From Cepaea nemoralis (taxonomy: Eukaryota; Mollusca; Gastropoda; Stylommatophora; Helicidae): a DNA stretch of 64,000 nucleotides. How positions within the stretch are numbered: position 1 is the first letter of the stretch; each line of letters starts with the position of its first letter. Positions 33,510-44,354 of the stretch are shown here, piece by piece. The stretch spans positions 256,501-320,500 of the forward strand of contig JACEFZ010017414.1 in NCBI GenBank assembly GCA_014155875.1, read 5' to 3'. Made by a program: the position numbers and the translations under genes. The notes beneath the pieces were generated by a model that saw nothing but the letters and a program-made list of their open reading frames with translations, was not told the DNA's origin and did not search any database.

Positions 33510-34490
33510 TTTGTCCATCAAGAATTATGATGACCATTCATTTCATCCAGTGGGGTTGAAAGTTTGGAACCGTGACGTCTCAGATGGCCGGTAAGGACTA
33601 ATTTAGCTCGAAATGTTCTTTGACAATGTGGGCAAAGAATGCTTGACGTTCCAGGAGGAGGATCTCCTGAAGTGGTTAGTGTTTTTTGTCCAGCCTTTTT
33701 TCCTAAAACTCTTGCAGTCCTGTTTGCTTCACAAGTGACTACACCATTTCGTAATGATGTATGCCACAAATTGTGGTCTTGGCAGCAGTCTCCCAAGTGT
33801 CGTGATGAATTCCAAAAGCTTTAAATGAGATCTTCAGAGTGTCTGTAAAGCGTTTCCTCTGGCCGCCTTGGGAGCTTTTACCAAGGCGCAGCTCACCGTA
33901 AACATGATTAGGGAGCCTGTGATTTGGCATGCGAGTCAAGTGACCAGCCCAGCGAATCTGATTCTGCATTAGAAGAGTGTGGATACTGGGCATGGACGCC
34001 CATTCTAAGATGTCAGTGTCTAAAATCTTGTCTTGCCATTTAGCATTCTGTTGCTTCCTAAGGCAGACTGTGTGCAAGTGGTTTAATTTCCTATCGTGAC
34101 GCTGGTAAAAAGTCCAGGCTTTACAAGCGTATATCAGTGTGGATAATACGACTGCTGTGTAGACTTTCAGCTTTGTTTGCAGGCTTATTCCATTTCTGTC
34201 CCATGCATTCTTGTACAGTTTGCCAAAGGCCGCGCTGGCCTTGGAGATTCTTGCATTCACTGCCGTCAGTCAATCTGTCGCAGCTTGTGACACAATGCTG
34301 CAAAGATAGGTGAATTTGTCCACAACACTTAGTCTATGCCCATTCACTTTGATATTCAGCTTGGTGTGATTAATCCATGGAGCTCGCTGATGTTTAACTA
34401 GTCTTCTCCAAGGTACAATGGTATAATGAGAACGATGAAACGTTATGCTGCATGTATGCCTCTGTGTTGACATATAGATCAATCAGGAGC
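33510..34490 (-). pseudogene. LINE-C 3' half: RT tail and C2H2 finger
   Basis: From 34490 the minus strand carries a GHRLSVVDKFTYLCSIVSQA segment, then in another frame ARISKASAAFGKLYKNAWDR, KLKVYTAVVLSTLIYACKAW and IRWAGHLTRMPNHRLPNHVY. This is the post-palm region of a non-LTR RT. After a frameshift near 33750 the frame 33518-33796 ends with CPHCQRTFRAKLVLTGHLRR plus H, a C2H2 finger (CX2C, X12, HX3-4H). RTs with a terminal finger occur in several LINE groups and may bind nucleic acid during integration (general knowledge). The YADD core is absent, so the copy is 5'-truncated. Confidence 0.85.
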
Positions 34491-35261
34491 TCTCTGACAC
34501 CATAAGCATTAGGGTGCATGAAGTGGGAGTAAAGGAGACGGCGGACCGTGATGAGAGCGAAGTTCTGCAAAGGACTCACTACATGATGAAGTAAGCCACA
34601 CAAAAAAAAAACAAAAAAACTTCACGATTAGCCTCAAGCTAAATGCATCTTTAAATAAGTAATAGATGCATGACAATACATGCATCTACTTTTAGACTTC
34701 CAAGATTTACAGTTTATAGACTCTTGTGACTCATACGATGAACGCCATGTAAATTAAATAGACTAAACAATGCATTGTCCTTCAAATATATACACAAAGC
34801 CTACCAGGAGCTTCCTGCACGATTTTCTCTGGTGAGTTAGGGTGTAGATTAGAATTTCGTTAAATGTATTACACTCCCATGTAAGATTATTTACATAAGC
34901 ATGAACAATAATTTTCATACAAAAGGAGTGAAGACAAAATGTACAAGGCAACTCGGCAAACAGAAAACCACAGGCTGATAGAGAGAACATTTCGAACGAA
35001 GTTTATATGAACTAACATCTTTTCTTTTTCCTTCTTTTTTGTTCGCTCGCTTAAACTCAAAAACTCAAGCGTAGTCCATGCACACTGTTTAAAGTAAGTA
35101 AGGGACTGAATTTTTCGTGTTGAACTAACATCTGATTATTCTTGTTTTGTTTATTGATTAAGACTAGTCGCATCGATGGTTTGTTTCTTTGTTTTCGTCG
35201 AGCTTTCTATTTATATTTTGTCCTAATTTTTTTATCAGTATCAGGTTGACAGATTGAACAA
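34491..35261. other. Unassigned AT-rich sequence
   Basis: No motif supported. The minus frame 34763-34990 is unrecognised. Confidence 0.5.
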
Positions 35262-35600
35262 ACAGGTGGGCATATAGAAAAACCAATGACCAAGTACTAC
35301 AGGAGACAAATGAAAATCGTAGATTGATTAGAGAAATTAGACGTAGACATTTTTTTTTGGAAAAAATTGTTTGGACATGTTATGAGAAGAAATGGACTTG
35401 GAGAACTTAGTGACACCTGGCAAGATCGAAGGGAACAGACCAAGAGGAAGACCGAGAGGAAAATATCTGGATGGCTTGGCCACATGGCATGGACGAGACA
35501 GGAACACTGAGCTGATCCACGACTCTGGTGATCGAGTGAAATGGCGAGTCATGACCGCCCACGCTTTCCGGCATGGCACATGATTGATTGATTGATCAGG
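35262..35600 (+). pseudogene. LINE-A 3' end, plus-strand copy with TGAT tail
   Basis: The plus strand reads KTNDQVLQETNENRRLIREI, then a GHVMRRN-like segment, LENLVTPGKIEGNRPRGRPR and GKYLDGLATWHGRDRNTELI, then HDSGDRVKWR and a HGT end. The tail is ATGATTGATTGATTGATC at 35580-35597. The core is absent. Confidence 0.88.
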
Positions 35601-35860
35601 TTGACGCAGCCACTATATTTGTGATACACATTTTCACATCATATACAGATGACCTCGAGTTTCAGTGATCTTTGTACTTACACTTAACGTATTGACTACC
35701 AGAAGCCACATGAGTCTACACCATGTTTTATACCCTAGGGCCAAGAACCACATAAATCGACACCTTACATATAGTTATAAGGTGGAGACTGACATACATA
35801 TAACCTATGATTAGGCCAAGAGTATTATAAGAAGCAAATATACTCGTAGAACCAAGTGGT
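35601..35860. other. Unassigned sequence
   Basis: No supportable feature. Confidence 0.45.
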
Positions 35861-36205
35861 TTGGTTGGTTGCTTGCTTGTGTTCGTTGGCTTGAGCTCCA
35901 ACGCGAAGTCCTGTATGTCGGATGAATGCATCCTGTTGTCCAACATCAGTGTGATGTCATACAGGACCTGAGGTTTACTTGAGTATCCATTGTCCCATGT
36001 CTGGCTTATTGGTGAGCAGACTGGTGGTTCCTCGCCGTACAGGCAGACACTCTCAGACTTCGGAGGAATCGGCGATCCTACTGACTTTAGCCAGGACCCC
36101 GAAGGGACCTGTTGCCCAGGACGCTCGACGAGGACGCGTCAATAGGTCTTAGCCAGTATATAACCCGGCCCTGGTGCCCTGCGTCCCAAACCAAGTGGAA
36201 ATTAT
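35861..36205 (-). repeat. Interspersed repeat R3, minus-strand copy
   Basis: The minus strand shares CCTCCGAAGTCTGAGAGTGT, CTGCCTGTACGGCGAGGAA and a GTTGGACAACAGGATGCATT block with 58625-58810. Both copies end in repeats of AAGC near an AACGAACACAAGCAAGCAA boundary, on this strand at about 35865-35890. Confidence 0.7.
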
Positions 36206-36790
36206 AGCCTCCAGACACCAGAAAGAAGATGCATATTATGAACCTGGCCGAAGAGATCAAGAAACAATCTTCAGACTCGGCACATGACATCGTCTTTTTA
36301 TAGTGCATACCGTGTGGCGTTGGTGGTCATGTCTGTTCACAGTCTTCAAACTCGTGTGTCGTCAGTAATTTCTCATACTGATGTTGCTACATGTCATGAT
36401 GTCGAATTACTAAGATATTCCTTTTGGTTTCCCTTGCCTTTCCTTGCCTAAAATTTGCCAATTGTGACGACATACTCCATCTTTCCCCATCTTATGACTT
36501 TCCCAAATAATGTGGACTGTCTTAATCAGGTGTAAGTAACTAGTACTTGTGGACATAACATAACGAAATTAAACTTGTTTAATAAACTAAATATAGAAGA
36601 TACTGATGAATACAACTGTGAAATTGGTAAAATAACTGCCAAATATCTGCTACAAAAGAAGCCATCCGACATGTGAAAAAATCACAGAGAAAATAATATT
36701 GGCCTTTCATCCGCTCCAACTGGCGGTAAACTTTATGTCTACATCGGCAAGCTCAAGTTAACGGCTGGACTTTTTTTTAACATATGTCCA
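36206..36790. other. Unassigned sequence
   Basis: No supportable feature. Confidence 0.45.
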
Positions 36791-36794
36791 GGTT

Positions 36795-36876
36795 GAAGAA
36801 GAAGAAGAAGACGAAGAAGAAGAAGAAGAAGAAGAAGAAGAAGAAGAAGAAGAAGAAGAAGAAGAAGAAGAAGAAG

Positions 36877-36908
<32 letters not shown>

Positions 36909-36930
36909 AGAAGAAGAAGAAGAAGAAGCC
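36795..36930 (+). repeat. (GAA)n purine trinucleotide repeat
   Basis: About 45 GAA/AAG units with a few interruptions (GAC near 36811, GGAAGAGG near 36876). Poly-Lys and poly-Leu frames over it are artefacts. Long GAA tracts can form triplex DNA (established knowledge). Confidence 0.95.
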
Positions 36931-37192
36931 GATCGTCTTTACTTCCGAGGGCATAGGCATGCTGGCCAATGAGCTACCATTCAGTTGGCTATAGTAATCT
37001 GCGACAGCGAACTGCTACTTGAACGCAGGGAAATCGCTTTCTCTTGACTACTAAGATGCTAGGGACTTTGATAAATAAACAATTACAGTGATTCTCATAT
37101 CTAATATAACAGTTACAATTTTATATTGAAAACAATGAATTTCCTTAGTGAATATAAACACAGACGCCATTACCTTGCAGTATGCATCTGAC

Positions 37193-37653
37193 AAGATGCT
37201 GCGAGGTATGCAAGACAAGATGCAGCCAGATATGCCAGACAAGATACAGCCAGATATGCCAGACAAGATGCATCCAGATATGCCAGACAAGATACAGCCA
37301 GATATGCCAGACAAGATACAGCCAGATATGCCTTACAAGATGTAGCCATATATGCCAGACAAGATGTAGCCAGATATGCCAGACAAGATACAGCCATATA
37401 TGCCAGACAAGATGTAGAGAAATATGTCAGACAAGATGTAGAGAAATATGCCAGACAAGATGTAGCCAGATGTGCCAGACAAGATGTAGAGAAATATGCC
37501 AGACAAGATGTAGCCAGATATGCCAGACAAGATGTAGCCAGATATGCCAGACAAGATGTAGCCAGATATGCTAGACAACATGTAGCCAGATATGCCAGAC
37601 AAGATGTAGCCAGATATGCTAGACAACATGTAGCCAGATATGCCAGACAAGAT
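37193..37653 (+). repeat. 24-bp minisatellite, left part
   Basis: The unit is about GCCAGATATGCCAGACAAGA plus TGTA, with ATACA and AGAGAAA variants, roughly 19 units. As 24 is a multiple of 3, several frames stay open (a CSQICQTR-type octapeptide on plus). Those frames are not genes. Confidence 0.95.
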
Positions 37654-38058
37654 GTAAACAATATAAAATGACACAAAGTAGTGCAGCTTTACATAACAGA
37701 GTTAAGACACATACAGAACGTTGCGGCGATTAGCCTTCATCAGCAAACAAACACATTCACAAACACCACATACAGTCAAGGAGAACTCCTGTGTGCTATC
37801 TGTAAACCAAATAAGATTACTGATAAATTTTCCTGTAAGAAATGTTCTCGTAATTTGTAGACAGCATGTAATAAAAGAAGACAGTCCAATGATATTTGAT
37901 TAACCATAGTAACTACTCCTTATGTCTCTATTCAGAATAGGCCACTCCAGGTGACAGAACTCACTAACATGATGAAGGCTAATCGCCGCAACGTTCTGTA
38001 TGTGTCGTAACTCTGTTATGTAAAGCTGCACTACTTTGTGTCATCTTATATTGTTTAC
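37654..38058. mobile_element. 405-bp element with 89-bp terminal inverted repeats
   Basis: Bases 37654-37742 (GTAAACAATATAAAATGACA start) are the reverse complement of 37970-38058 with only about two mismatches. The 227-bp interior has no transposase. It splits the 24-bp minisatellite, whose units continue on both sides. The long terminal repeats fit a foldback-like or MITE DNA element. I could not define a target duplication, and about 37 bases of other sequence lie between the right end and the resumed array. Confidence 0.88.
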
Positions 38059-38095
38059 ACTTTCACAGCTTTACCGCAGTTCCACCTAATTTTAT

Positions 38096-38445
38096 TCAGA
38101 CAAGATGTAACCAGATATGCCAGAAAAGATGTAGCCAGATATGCCAGACAACTTGTAGCCAGATATGCCAGACAACTTGTAGCCAGATATGCCAGACAAG
38201 ATGTAGCCAGATATGCCAGTTACGATGTAACCAGATATGCCAGACAAGATACAGCGAGACAAGCCAGACAAGATACAGCGAGACAAGCCAGACAAGATAC
38301 AGCGAGACAAGCCAGACAAGATAAAGCGAAACAAGCCAGACAAGATACAGCCAGATATGCCAGAAAAGATACAGCCAGATATGCCAGACAAGATACAGCC
38401 AGATATGCCAGGAACGATGCAGAGAAATATGCCTGGCAAGAAATC
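38096..38445 (+). repeat. 24-bp minisatellite, right part
   Basis: The same 24-bp unit resumes after the inserted element. It includes a sub-block with a 20-bp shortened unit (ACAGCGAGACAAGCCAGACA, about 38245-38340). Confidence 0.93.
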
Positions 38446-38501
38446 GTGAAATATTTTATTTATGGCGTCTGTGTGTAAATTTGTATATCTTTTCAAAGGT
38501 T

Positions 38502-38577
38502 CTTTTTTTTTTTTTTTTGGGGGGGGGGGGGGGGGTGGGGGGGGGGGGGTGGGGGGAAGGGGTGGGGGTGGGGGGTA
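38502..38577 (+). repeat. T run followed by long G-rich run
   Basis: About 16 T then about 55 mostly G bases. Prone to sequencing error and to G-quadruplex formation. Confidence 0.93.
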
Positions 38578-40825
38578 AAAGTAGTTAAACAATGAAAACT
38601 AAATGAAGATATTAGTCTAGATATGTGTTCAAAGATTAGTTCAACTAATAATTGGATAAACTACATACGAAAAAGTCATACGATAACTTAGAACGTCAAA
38701 TGTGGCATTAACACACATATACTCATACACATATACACACACTGACATATGTTCCACTGTCACCACAGTAGTTTTAAAGAGACTATTATAATGGCACATA
38801 TGACAACCTGTTTCGTCTATTTCTGTTGAAAGGATTCCTTCTGCTACTTCATTCTATATTGAACGTTTCTTTTTTCTCATCTGTAGTATGGTCATGACAT
38901 ACTACATAGAAATGTATCGGGCAATAAACTGTGCAATATGCTGTTTGTGTCTTCGTTATTCAAATTCACACGTGAAAAACATTGTACTATATATTTTAAT
39001 GATAATATCTACTAAACTATACACATATATCAACACATTGAGTTGTAATATTTTGGTACCGGATTTAATTACTTCAACAACACATTAATTTATGTTTAAA
39101 ATGGTATGTCATTCATAAAATATGTTTAACATTGTAAGTAATTTTACCACAGAGTGTTTCATTATTTGGGTAGTCAATGTGTTAATGTTATTACTTTTTA
39201 CTTCTTCACTAATAATATGAATCCCCCACTCTAATGATTAAAATCCGTTGTGTGGAAAGGATAAATGAAATAATCAAATATACAATGCTTGAAATATAAC
39301 AAAGAAGTTTCTTCTCAAGTAAGATGATAGCGAGACAAAAATGAAAAACAAAGGGTGATGTACAGCCAGCGAGTAACTTGAGAATTAACCATTATAACTT
39401 GAGAATAATACAGTATGTTTTTATCCTTTGTCTTACCTTCACTGGTGGGCGTGGCGGTAATTCGTAATGAATCTTGTGTGAGGGCTGACTTTTTGAAATT
39501 CCTGAATATCACAGTCACCTCTGGTTGCGAAAATAACTCCGTCACATGGATCACGGAAAAGGCTAAGAGACTCCTACTTCTGGGTAAATGACGTTCTAAT
39601 GACTGCATCCTGCATATATACGTGTGCGGTCCGCAGTTAAGCCGATTGAGAACCAAGAACATCTGTGTTTTAGAACAAATTACCAATTTTACTAATATTA
39701 TATTTGGAGTTTTTAAACAAATAATTAAAACGATACGTAAATCCATACGAAAATTAAATTGGTATGTTTTACAATAGGATACTCAGACATTATATACTTT
39801 AAGAGTTTTCTCTATCACTAATGGATAATAATTACTCTGTGCTCAGTTCGTATTTAAATGTGAAGACATAATACCATCAGATGGTTCATCTGAGTACACA
39901 AGACGTAAATACTTATCTGTCACCCGAGATCCAGGCTACACAAGCGAAATCTTGTTTAGAGGACAACACAAGACCACATTTGTTAGCTGCCTGCATCAAA
40001 TTTCATTACACCTGTGAGGTCAGCAAAAATAGGTAAGCAAGGGTAAACAGAGTTCTGCGTAATTTAGTTGAAACAGCTGTTATTATTATACGTTGTATTG
40101 CATAGTTGAAGCTGATTTTAAATACACATGTGAGTACTATATATTATTATGTTCTACTAAATAGGAAGAAGTATTTTGTGTGATACTGCATTATATTATA
40201 ATATCTTTTGTTACCTTAAATTAAAGAGTATTACTGTGCATTACCTATTTTAAACAAACAGTCCCGTAACAGGCATTTGTTGTAGGTATGTGAAGTGCTA
40301 GAACCATCACATTGTCTAGGCCTGAATGCAGGAAGGAATATTGGCCAGTCTTCCATCGGTATATTACCTACAACTTTGCTGCATTAATATTTCATTGTGT
40401 CGAAGCCAAGCCTGCCCTCCACATAAACTGACAGATATAGAATGTCAAGAGAACTGGAACTCAACGATTTCAGTAGCCCAACAGGTCTCAACAAATTATA
40501 TTAGCCATGCATAGATCAACGTTTGCTTGCCAGTCAGGTTGTCAAGTGTTCGAATTGTTATAGAGGCGGAATTTTCTTTACCATTCCTGGATTTCCAGGT
40601 CGACTCAGCCTAAAGCGGGCAGCAGGAAATGTCATGGGATGTCAAGATGGCTGGCATGATATACAGGGTGTATTTTTAATGATTGTGCAGTGTTTCAAAA
40701 TACTGCAGGTCCAAGTTTTGTATTCACCCTCTGTAAAGTTCATGCTACATAATAGGTAAATACAAAATTTGGACAGGCAATATTTGCAAACACTGCCCAG
40801 CCATAACAATTACACCCTGTATATA
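38578..40825. other. Longest stretch without an assigned repeat
   Basis: About 2.2 kb of AT-rich sequence. Frames at 39315-39746 (minus, 143 residues) and 40523-40759 (plus) show no recognisable motif. A CA-rich patch lies at 38710-38745. This is the least repeat-dominated part of the window and could be plain intron or intergenic DNA. Confidence 0.5.
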
Positions 40826-41060
40826 GCCTCGGTAGCGTTGTGGTTAGATATTCGTCTGCCGACCAAGGAGGATATGGGTTCGATCCGCAGGTGGGCGAAT
40901 TAAGATTTTATCAAAATTGACCTAGCTCCTAGGTCGAGCCAGGATAAAATGCGTACCAAGGATGTCTCGGGGAGTAAAGACCTCATCACTCATCGAGTTT
41001 CGATTGATGTATTTAAAATATAGATTTAGCAACGGATACCCGATGCGCAATAAGGCGTGA
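40826..41060 (+). mobile_element. SINE family S3, copy 3
   Basis: The head has GTAGCGTTGTGGTTAGATAT (A-box region) and a B box GGTTCGATCCG at 40877-40887. The body has GACCTAGCTCCTAGGTCGAG, then GTACCAAGGATGTCTCGGGG. It matches the copies at 1497 and 18060 in order. Confidence 0.75.
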
Positions 41061-41072
41061 AAACAGTATTTT

Positions 41073-41159
41073 TATGATATATGGACACATTATCACAGAG
41101 TGTCCGATTTATCTATCTTATGGCACATTATCCATAGAGTGCCAATTGATCTATCATAT
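41073..41159 (+). repeat. 37-bp tandem repeat, left of LINE-A
   Basis: Degenerate units of about 37 bases (GATCTATCATATGGCACATT, then a CATAGAGTGCCGATT part). The same units resume at 42503-42620. Confidence 0.85.
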
Positions 41160-42502
41160 CCATCCATCCATCATGTGCCATGCCGGTAAGCGTGGGCGGT
41201 CATGTTCTGCCATCTCACTCGATCACCAGAGTCGTGGATCAGCTCCGTGTTTCTGTCTCGACCATGCCACAAGGCCAAGCCATCCAGGTACTTGCTTCTA
41301 GGTCTTCCCCTTGGTCTGTTCCCCTCGATCTTACCAGTTGTCACCGAGTTCTCGAAATTATTTCTTCTCATAACATGCCGAAAAAATTGAGACTGTCTAC
41401 GTCTAATGTCTCTAATCAGTTTACGATCTTCATTTGTTTCTTGAAGGACTTGTTCATTGGTCTTTCTGGCTGTCCATGGTATTCTTTGCATTTTCCTCAG
41501 AAACCACATTTCTACAGCCATCAGATGTTTTTCAGCCCGACTGCTCATTGTCCAAGCTTCACATCCATATAAAAGTACAGGTTCTATGTAGCATCTCAAC
41601 ACTCTTTTTCTCGTTTCAATTGACATCTTTTTATTGGTCAGTATGTTTTTCATCTTGCTAAAGGCTACGTTTGCCATGGTGATTCTTGTTCTAATCTCTT
41701 CAAGGCATCTCCCATCAGATGTTATTACTGTTCCGAGATAATTGTACCTATTCACTTGTTGAAGAATATTCCCATTTACTTGTATATTCTCATCTCATCT
41801 CATCTCATCATGTTCCTCTTGTACCTTGCGGTGTCGAGGTGAAGTATAAACTTCGTGAGAGTGCCCGGTTATGGGCTTCGTTTATCGACATTCCCATGGA
41901 TTCTGTTATTCCCTCCGTCCAACGTTTACGTGGTCGGCCTCTTCCTCTGTTTCCATCTGGTCTGTACATCATTGCTTGTTGTGGCATGCTGTTGACTGGT
42001 AACCTACTTGCATGGCCAAACCATTTGACTTGCTGCTTTCTAATAAAATCTAGAGCAGCTTTAACCCCCACTTTCTTCATTTCTGATTTTATCTCTTCTT
42101 GATACGTTGAGTATTCTTCTCAGGAACCTCATTTCTGTTGTTGTGATTTTTCTTTTCTCTTTTTCTGTCATTGTCCAGGTTTGGCATTGGTAGCACAGAG
42201 TTGGTAGGAAGATTGTGTTGTAAAGTGCTTTCTTAGTAGTTATTTGTATATTACATTGTGGTATTTCGTTCTTCCTAGTGACGACCATAATCTGTGTCTT
42301 TTTACAATTTAATTCTAACCCTAGTTGTTCACTGTGTGTAACAACCGCATCTACTAAATTTTGCTGGTCCTGTTCATTGTCTGCAATCAAGACTGTATCA
42401 TCTGCATATCTAATGTTATTGATGCATCGTCCCCCCATGTTGATTCCTTCTATATCTTCACTATTTCTGAAAATACTTTCACTGTACCGGGAAAACAGAT
42501 CT
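41160..42502 (-). pseudogene. LINE-A copy 6, RT core to 3' end, interrupted by LINE-B
   Basis: On the minus strand the copy starts 5'-truncated near 42502 and reads INMGGRCINNIRYADDTVLI (the YADD catalytic motif of reverse transcriptase). It continues through HSEQLGLELNCKKTQIMVVT to IPQCNIQ at about 42252. After the LINE-B insertion it resumes with VNGNILQQVNRYNYLGTVIT and runs intact for 194 codons to HDSGDRVRW and a HGT end at 41171. The 3' tail is (GGAT)n at 41160-41172. The 37-bp repeat on both sides and the shared GATCTATCATAT at 41148-41159 and 42503-42514 mark the insertion. The protein would copy its own RNA at a nicked target; this copy lacks the endonuclease and is dead. Confidence 0.92.
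41789..42243 (-). pseudogene. LINE-B 3' end inserted into LINE-A
   Basis: The 455-bp insert is bounded by TTGTATATT at 41780-41788 and 42244-42252. The minus strand reads KKALYNTIFLPTLCYQCQTW, then RRILNVSRRDKIRN. After a frame break it reads VKAALDFIRKQQVKWFGHAS and ends in TSTPQGTRGT with a GATGA tail at 41790-41812. It is the last ~150 codons of a LINE different from its host. It matches the plus-strand copy at 9873-10107. Confidence 0.92.
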
Positions 42503-42625
42503 GATCTATCATATGGAACATTACAATAGAGTGCCGATTGATCTATAATATGCCACATTACCATGGAGTGCTGATTGATCTATCATATGACCCATTACCA
42601 TGGAGTGCCGATTAATCTATTTATT
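42503..42625 (+). repeat. 37-bp tandem repeat, right of LINE-A
   Basis: Three units (starts 42503, 42540 and about 42577) continue the array at 41073-41159. Confidence 0.88.
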
Positions 42626-42627
42626 AT

Positions 42628-42628
<1 letters not shown>

Positions 42629-42686
<58 letters not shown>
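42629..42686 (+). repeat. (GACA)n microsatellite
   Basis: About 14 copies of CAGA, just before the LINE-D 3' end. Confidence 0.95.
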
Positions 42687-42788
42687 GTGAACGGACATTT
42701 ACAGCGCAAATTGGCCATAGTTAAAAGTTATTATGCCTTTTTAAAGCACAAACTATCGTCTGTCAAGACGGCAAGGTGCCAATGTGTG

Positions 42789-42792
<4 letters not shown>
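42687..42792 (+). mobile_element. LINE-D 3' end, short copy
   Basis: GGACATTTACAGCGCAAATT, then TTATTATGCCTTTTTAAAGC and CAAGACGGCAAGGTGCCAAT. These match the finger-coding end and 3' UTR of the LINE-D copy at 54440-54550. The finger-coding part has an internal deletion. Confidence 0.8.
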
Positions 42793-42836
<44 letters not shown>

Positions 42837-42954
42837 GGATGGATGGATGGATGGATGGATGGATGGATGGATGGATGGATGGATGGATGGATGGATCGAT
42901 CGATCGATAGATAGATAGATAGGTAGATAGATAGATAGATAGATAGATAGATAT

Positions 42955-43030
<76 letters not shown>

Positions 43031-43060
43031 GCAGGCAGGCAGGCAGACAGAGAGACAGAC
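42793..43060 (+). repeat. Compound GATA, GATG, GATC, GGCA microsatellite
   Basis: GATA (42793-42836), GATG (42837-42896), a few GATC, GATA again (42908-43030) and GGCA/GACA to 43060. It starts directly after the LINE-D 3' end. Confidence 0.95.
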
Positions 43061-43245
43061 AGCTATAACTTTATTTTCAAAGGATCACAAATTGGGCACG
43101 GAGACCCGTCTGATTTTCAACCCATCCAATCACTCATCTTTCAATTATAATCTATTGCCCATGTCACATTCACATATGGACATAAAATAACACTATCAAC
43201 TGAATGTTATAAATATAAACAATGTATATTCCATGTTTTAAGACA
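43061..43245 (-). repeat. Interspersed repeat R2, second copy
   Basis: Matches 18815-18985 (ATCACAAATTGGGCACGGAG, CATCCAATCACTCATCTTTC and AATGTTATAAATATAAACAA blocks). Confidence 0.7.
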
Positions 43246-43457
43246 GGCGGGCAACCAGCCTCACATGCACATGCACATGTATAAACACATATCTGCAAAC
43301 ATACTAAAATTATTTACACATTCTCTCACAATTATGCACCTACTCAGTAACACACAAATACGCTCTCCCTCTTATTCACAAATACTCACTCACGATCACA
43401 AGCTCACTACAAAAATATATAGGTAGGTAGGTAGATAGATATTACAGATTGAGAGAG

Positions 43458-43527
<70 letters not shown>

Positions 43528-43643
43528 CGAAAGAGAAAGAGCGAACATAAACTCCATATATTAATATTTATGGCCTTTATATGTTTTTGATAATACTACC
43601 TTGTACAATTTAACTTCATTGTTTTATTCTTATTCTATTGCAG
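43246..43643. other. Non-coding with GA repeat, ending in a splice acceptor
   Basis: (GA)n at 43453-43540. The final bases form a pyrimidine-rich acceptor TTATTCTTATTCTATTGCAG (43624-43643). Confidence 0.6.
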
Positions 43644-43707
43644 ACTATGATTCCATCACGCTGTGTTCTGAGACTGCTGCTATTAGCCATCACAATATAC
43701 ACATCAG
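43644..43707 (+). CDS. Candidate signal-peptide exon B of a secreted Thr-rich protein
   Basis: After a good acceptor comes ACT and then ATG at 43647. The frame MIPSRCVLRLLLLAITIYTS ends one base into the next codon, at a GTATTG donor starting at 43708. The peptide has the form of a secretory signal: a short basic n-region with Arg-5 and Arg-9, a hydrophobic core LLLLAITI, then polar residues. The exon ends in phase 1. The exon at 54756 begins by completing such a codon and continues open, so I propose the two join across an ~11-kb intron (inference). The layout copies exon A at 3497. A 5' non-coding exon must lie upstream. No transcript evidence is available. Confidence 0.5.
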
Positions 43708-43882
43708 GTATTGTTACCATCTGTATCAATGACTTAAATAGAAATACCCAATTGCTATACGGAGCCTGTTATGCGGTGGGATAGTGAATCAAAGTGAAAT
43801 CAGGTTTTTTAAGAGAAATTTAGTGTCACCTTAGGCAGCGTTTGCCCGGAATGGGTTAATGAAAGCAGAACACCATACATAA

Positions 43883-44354
<472 letters not shown>

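Noticed and set aside
37170..38592. Cys-rich repeated peptides (CSQIC, CLAYLAT types)
   Set aside because: They follow from a 24-bp unit without stops; different frames and strands are equally open.
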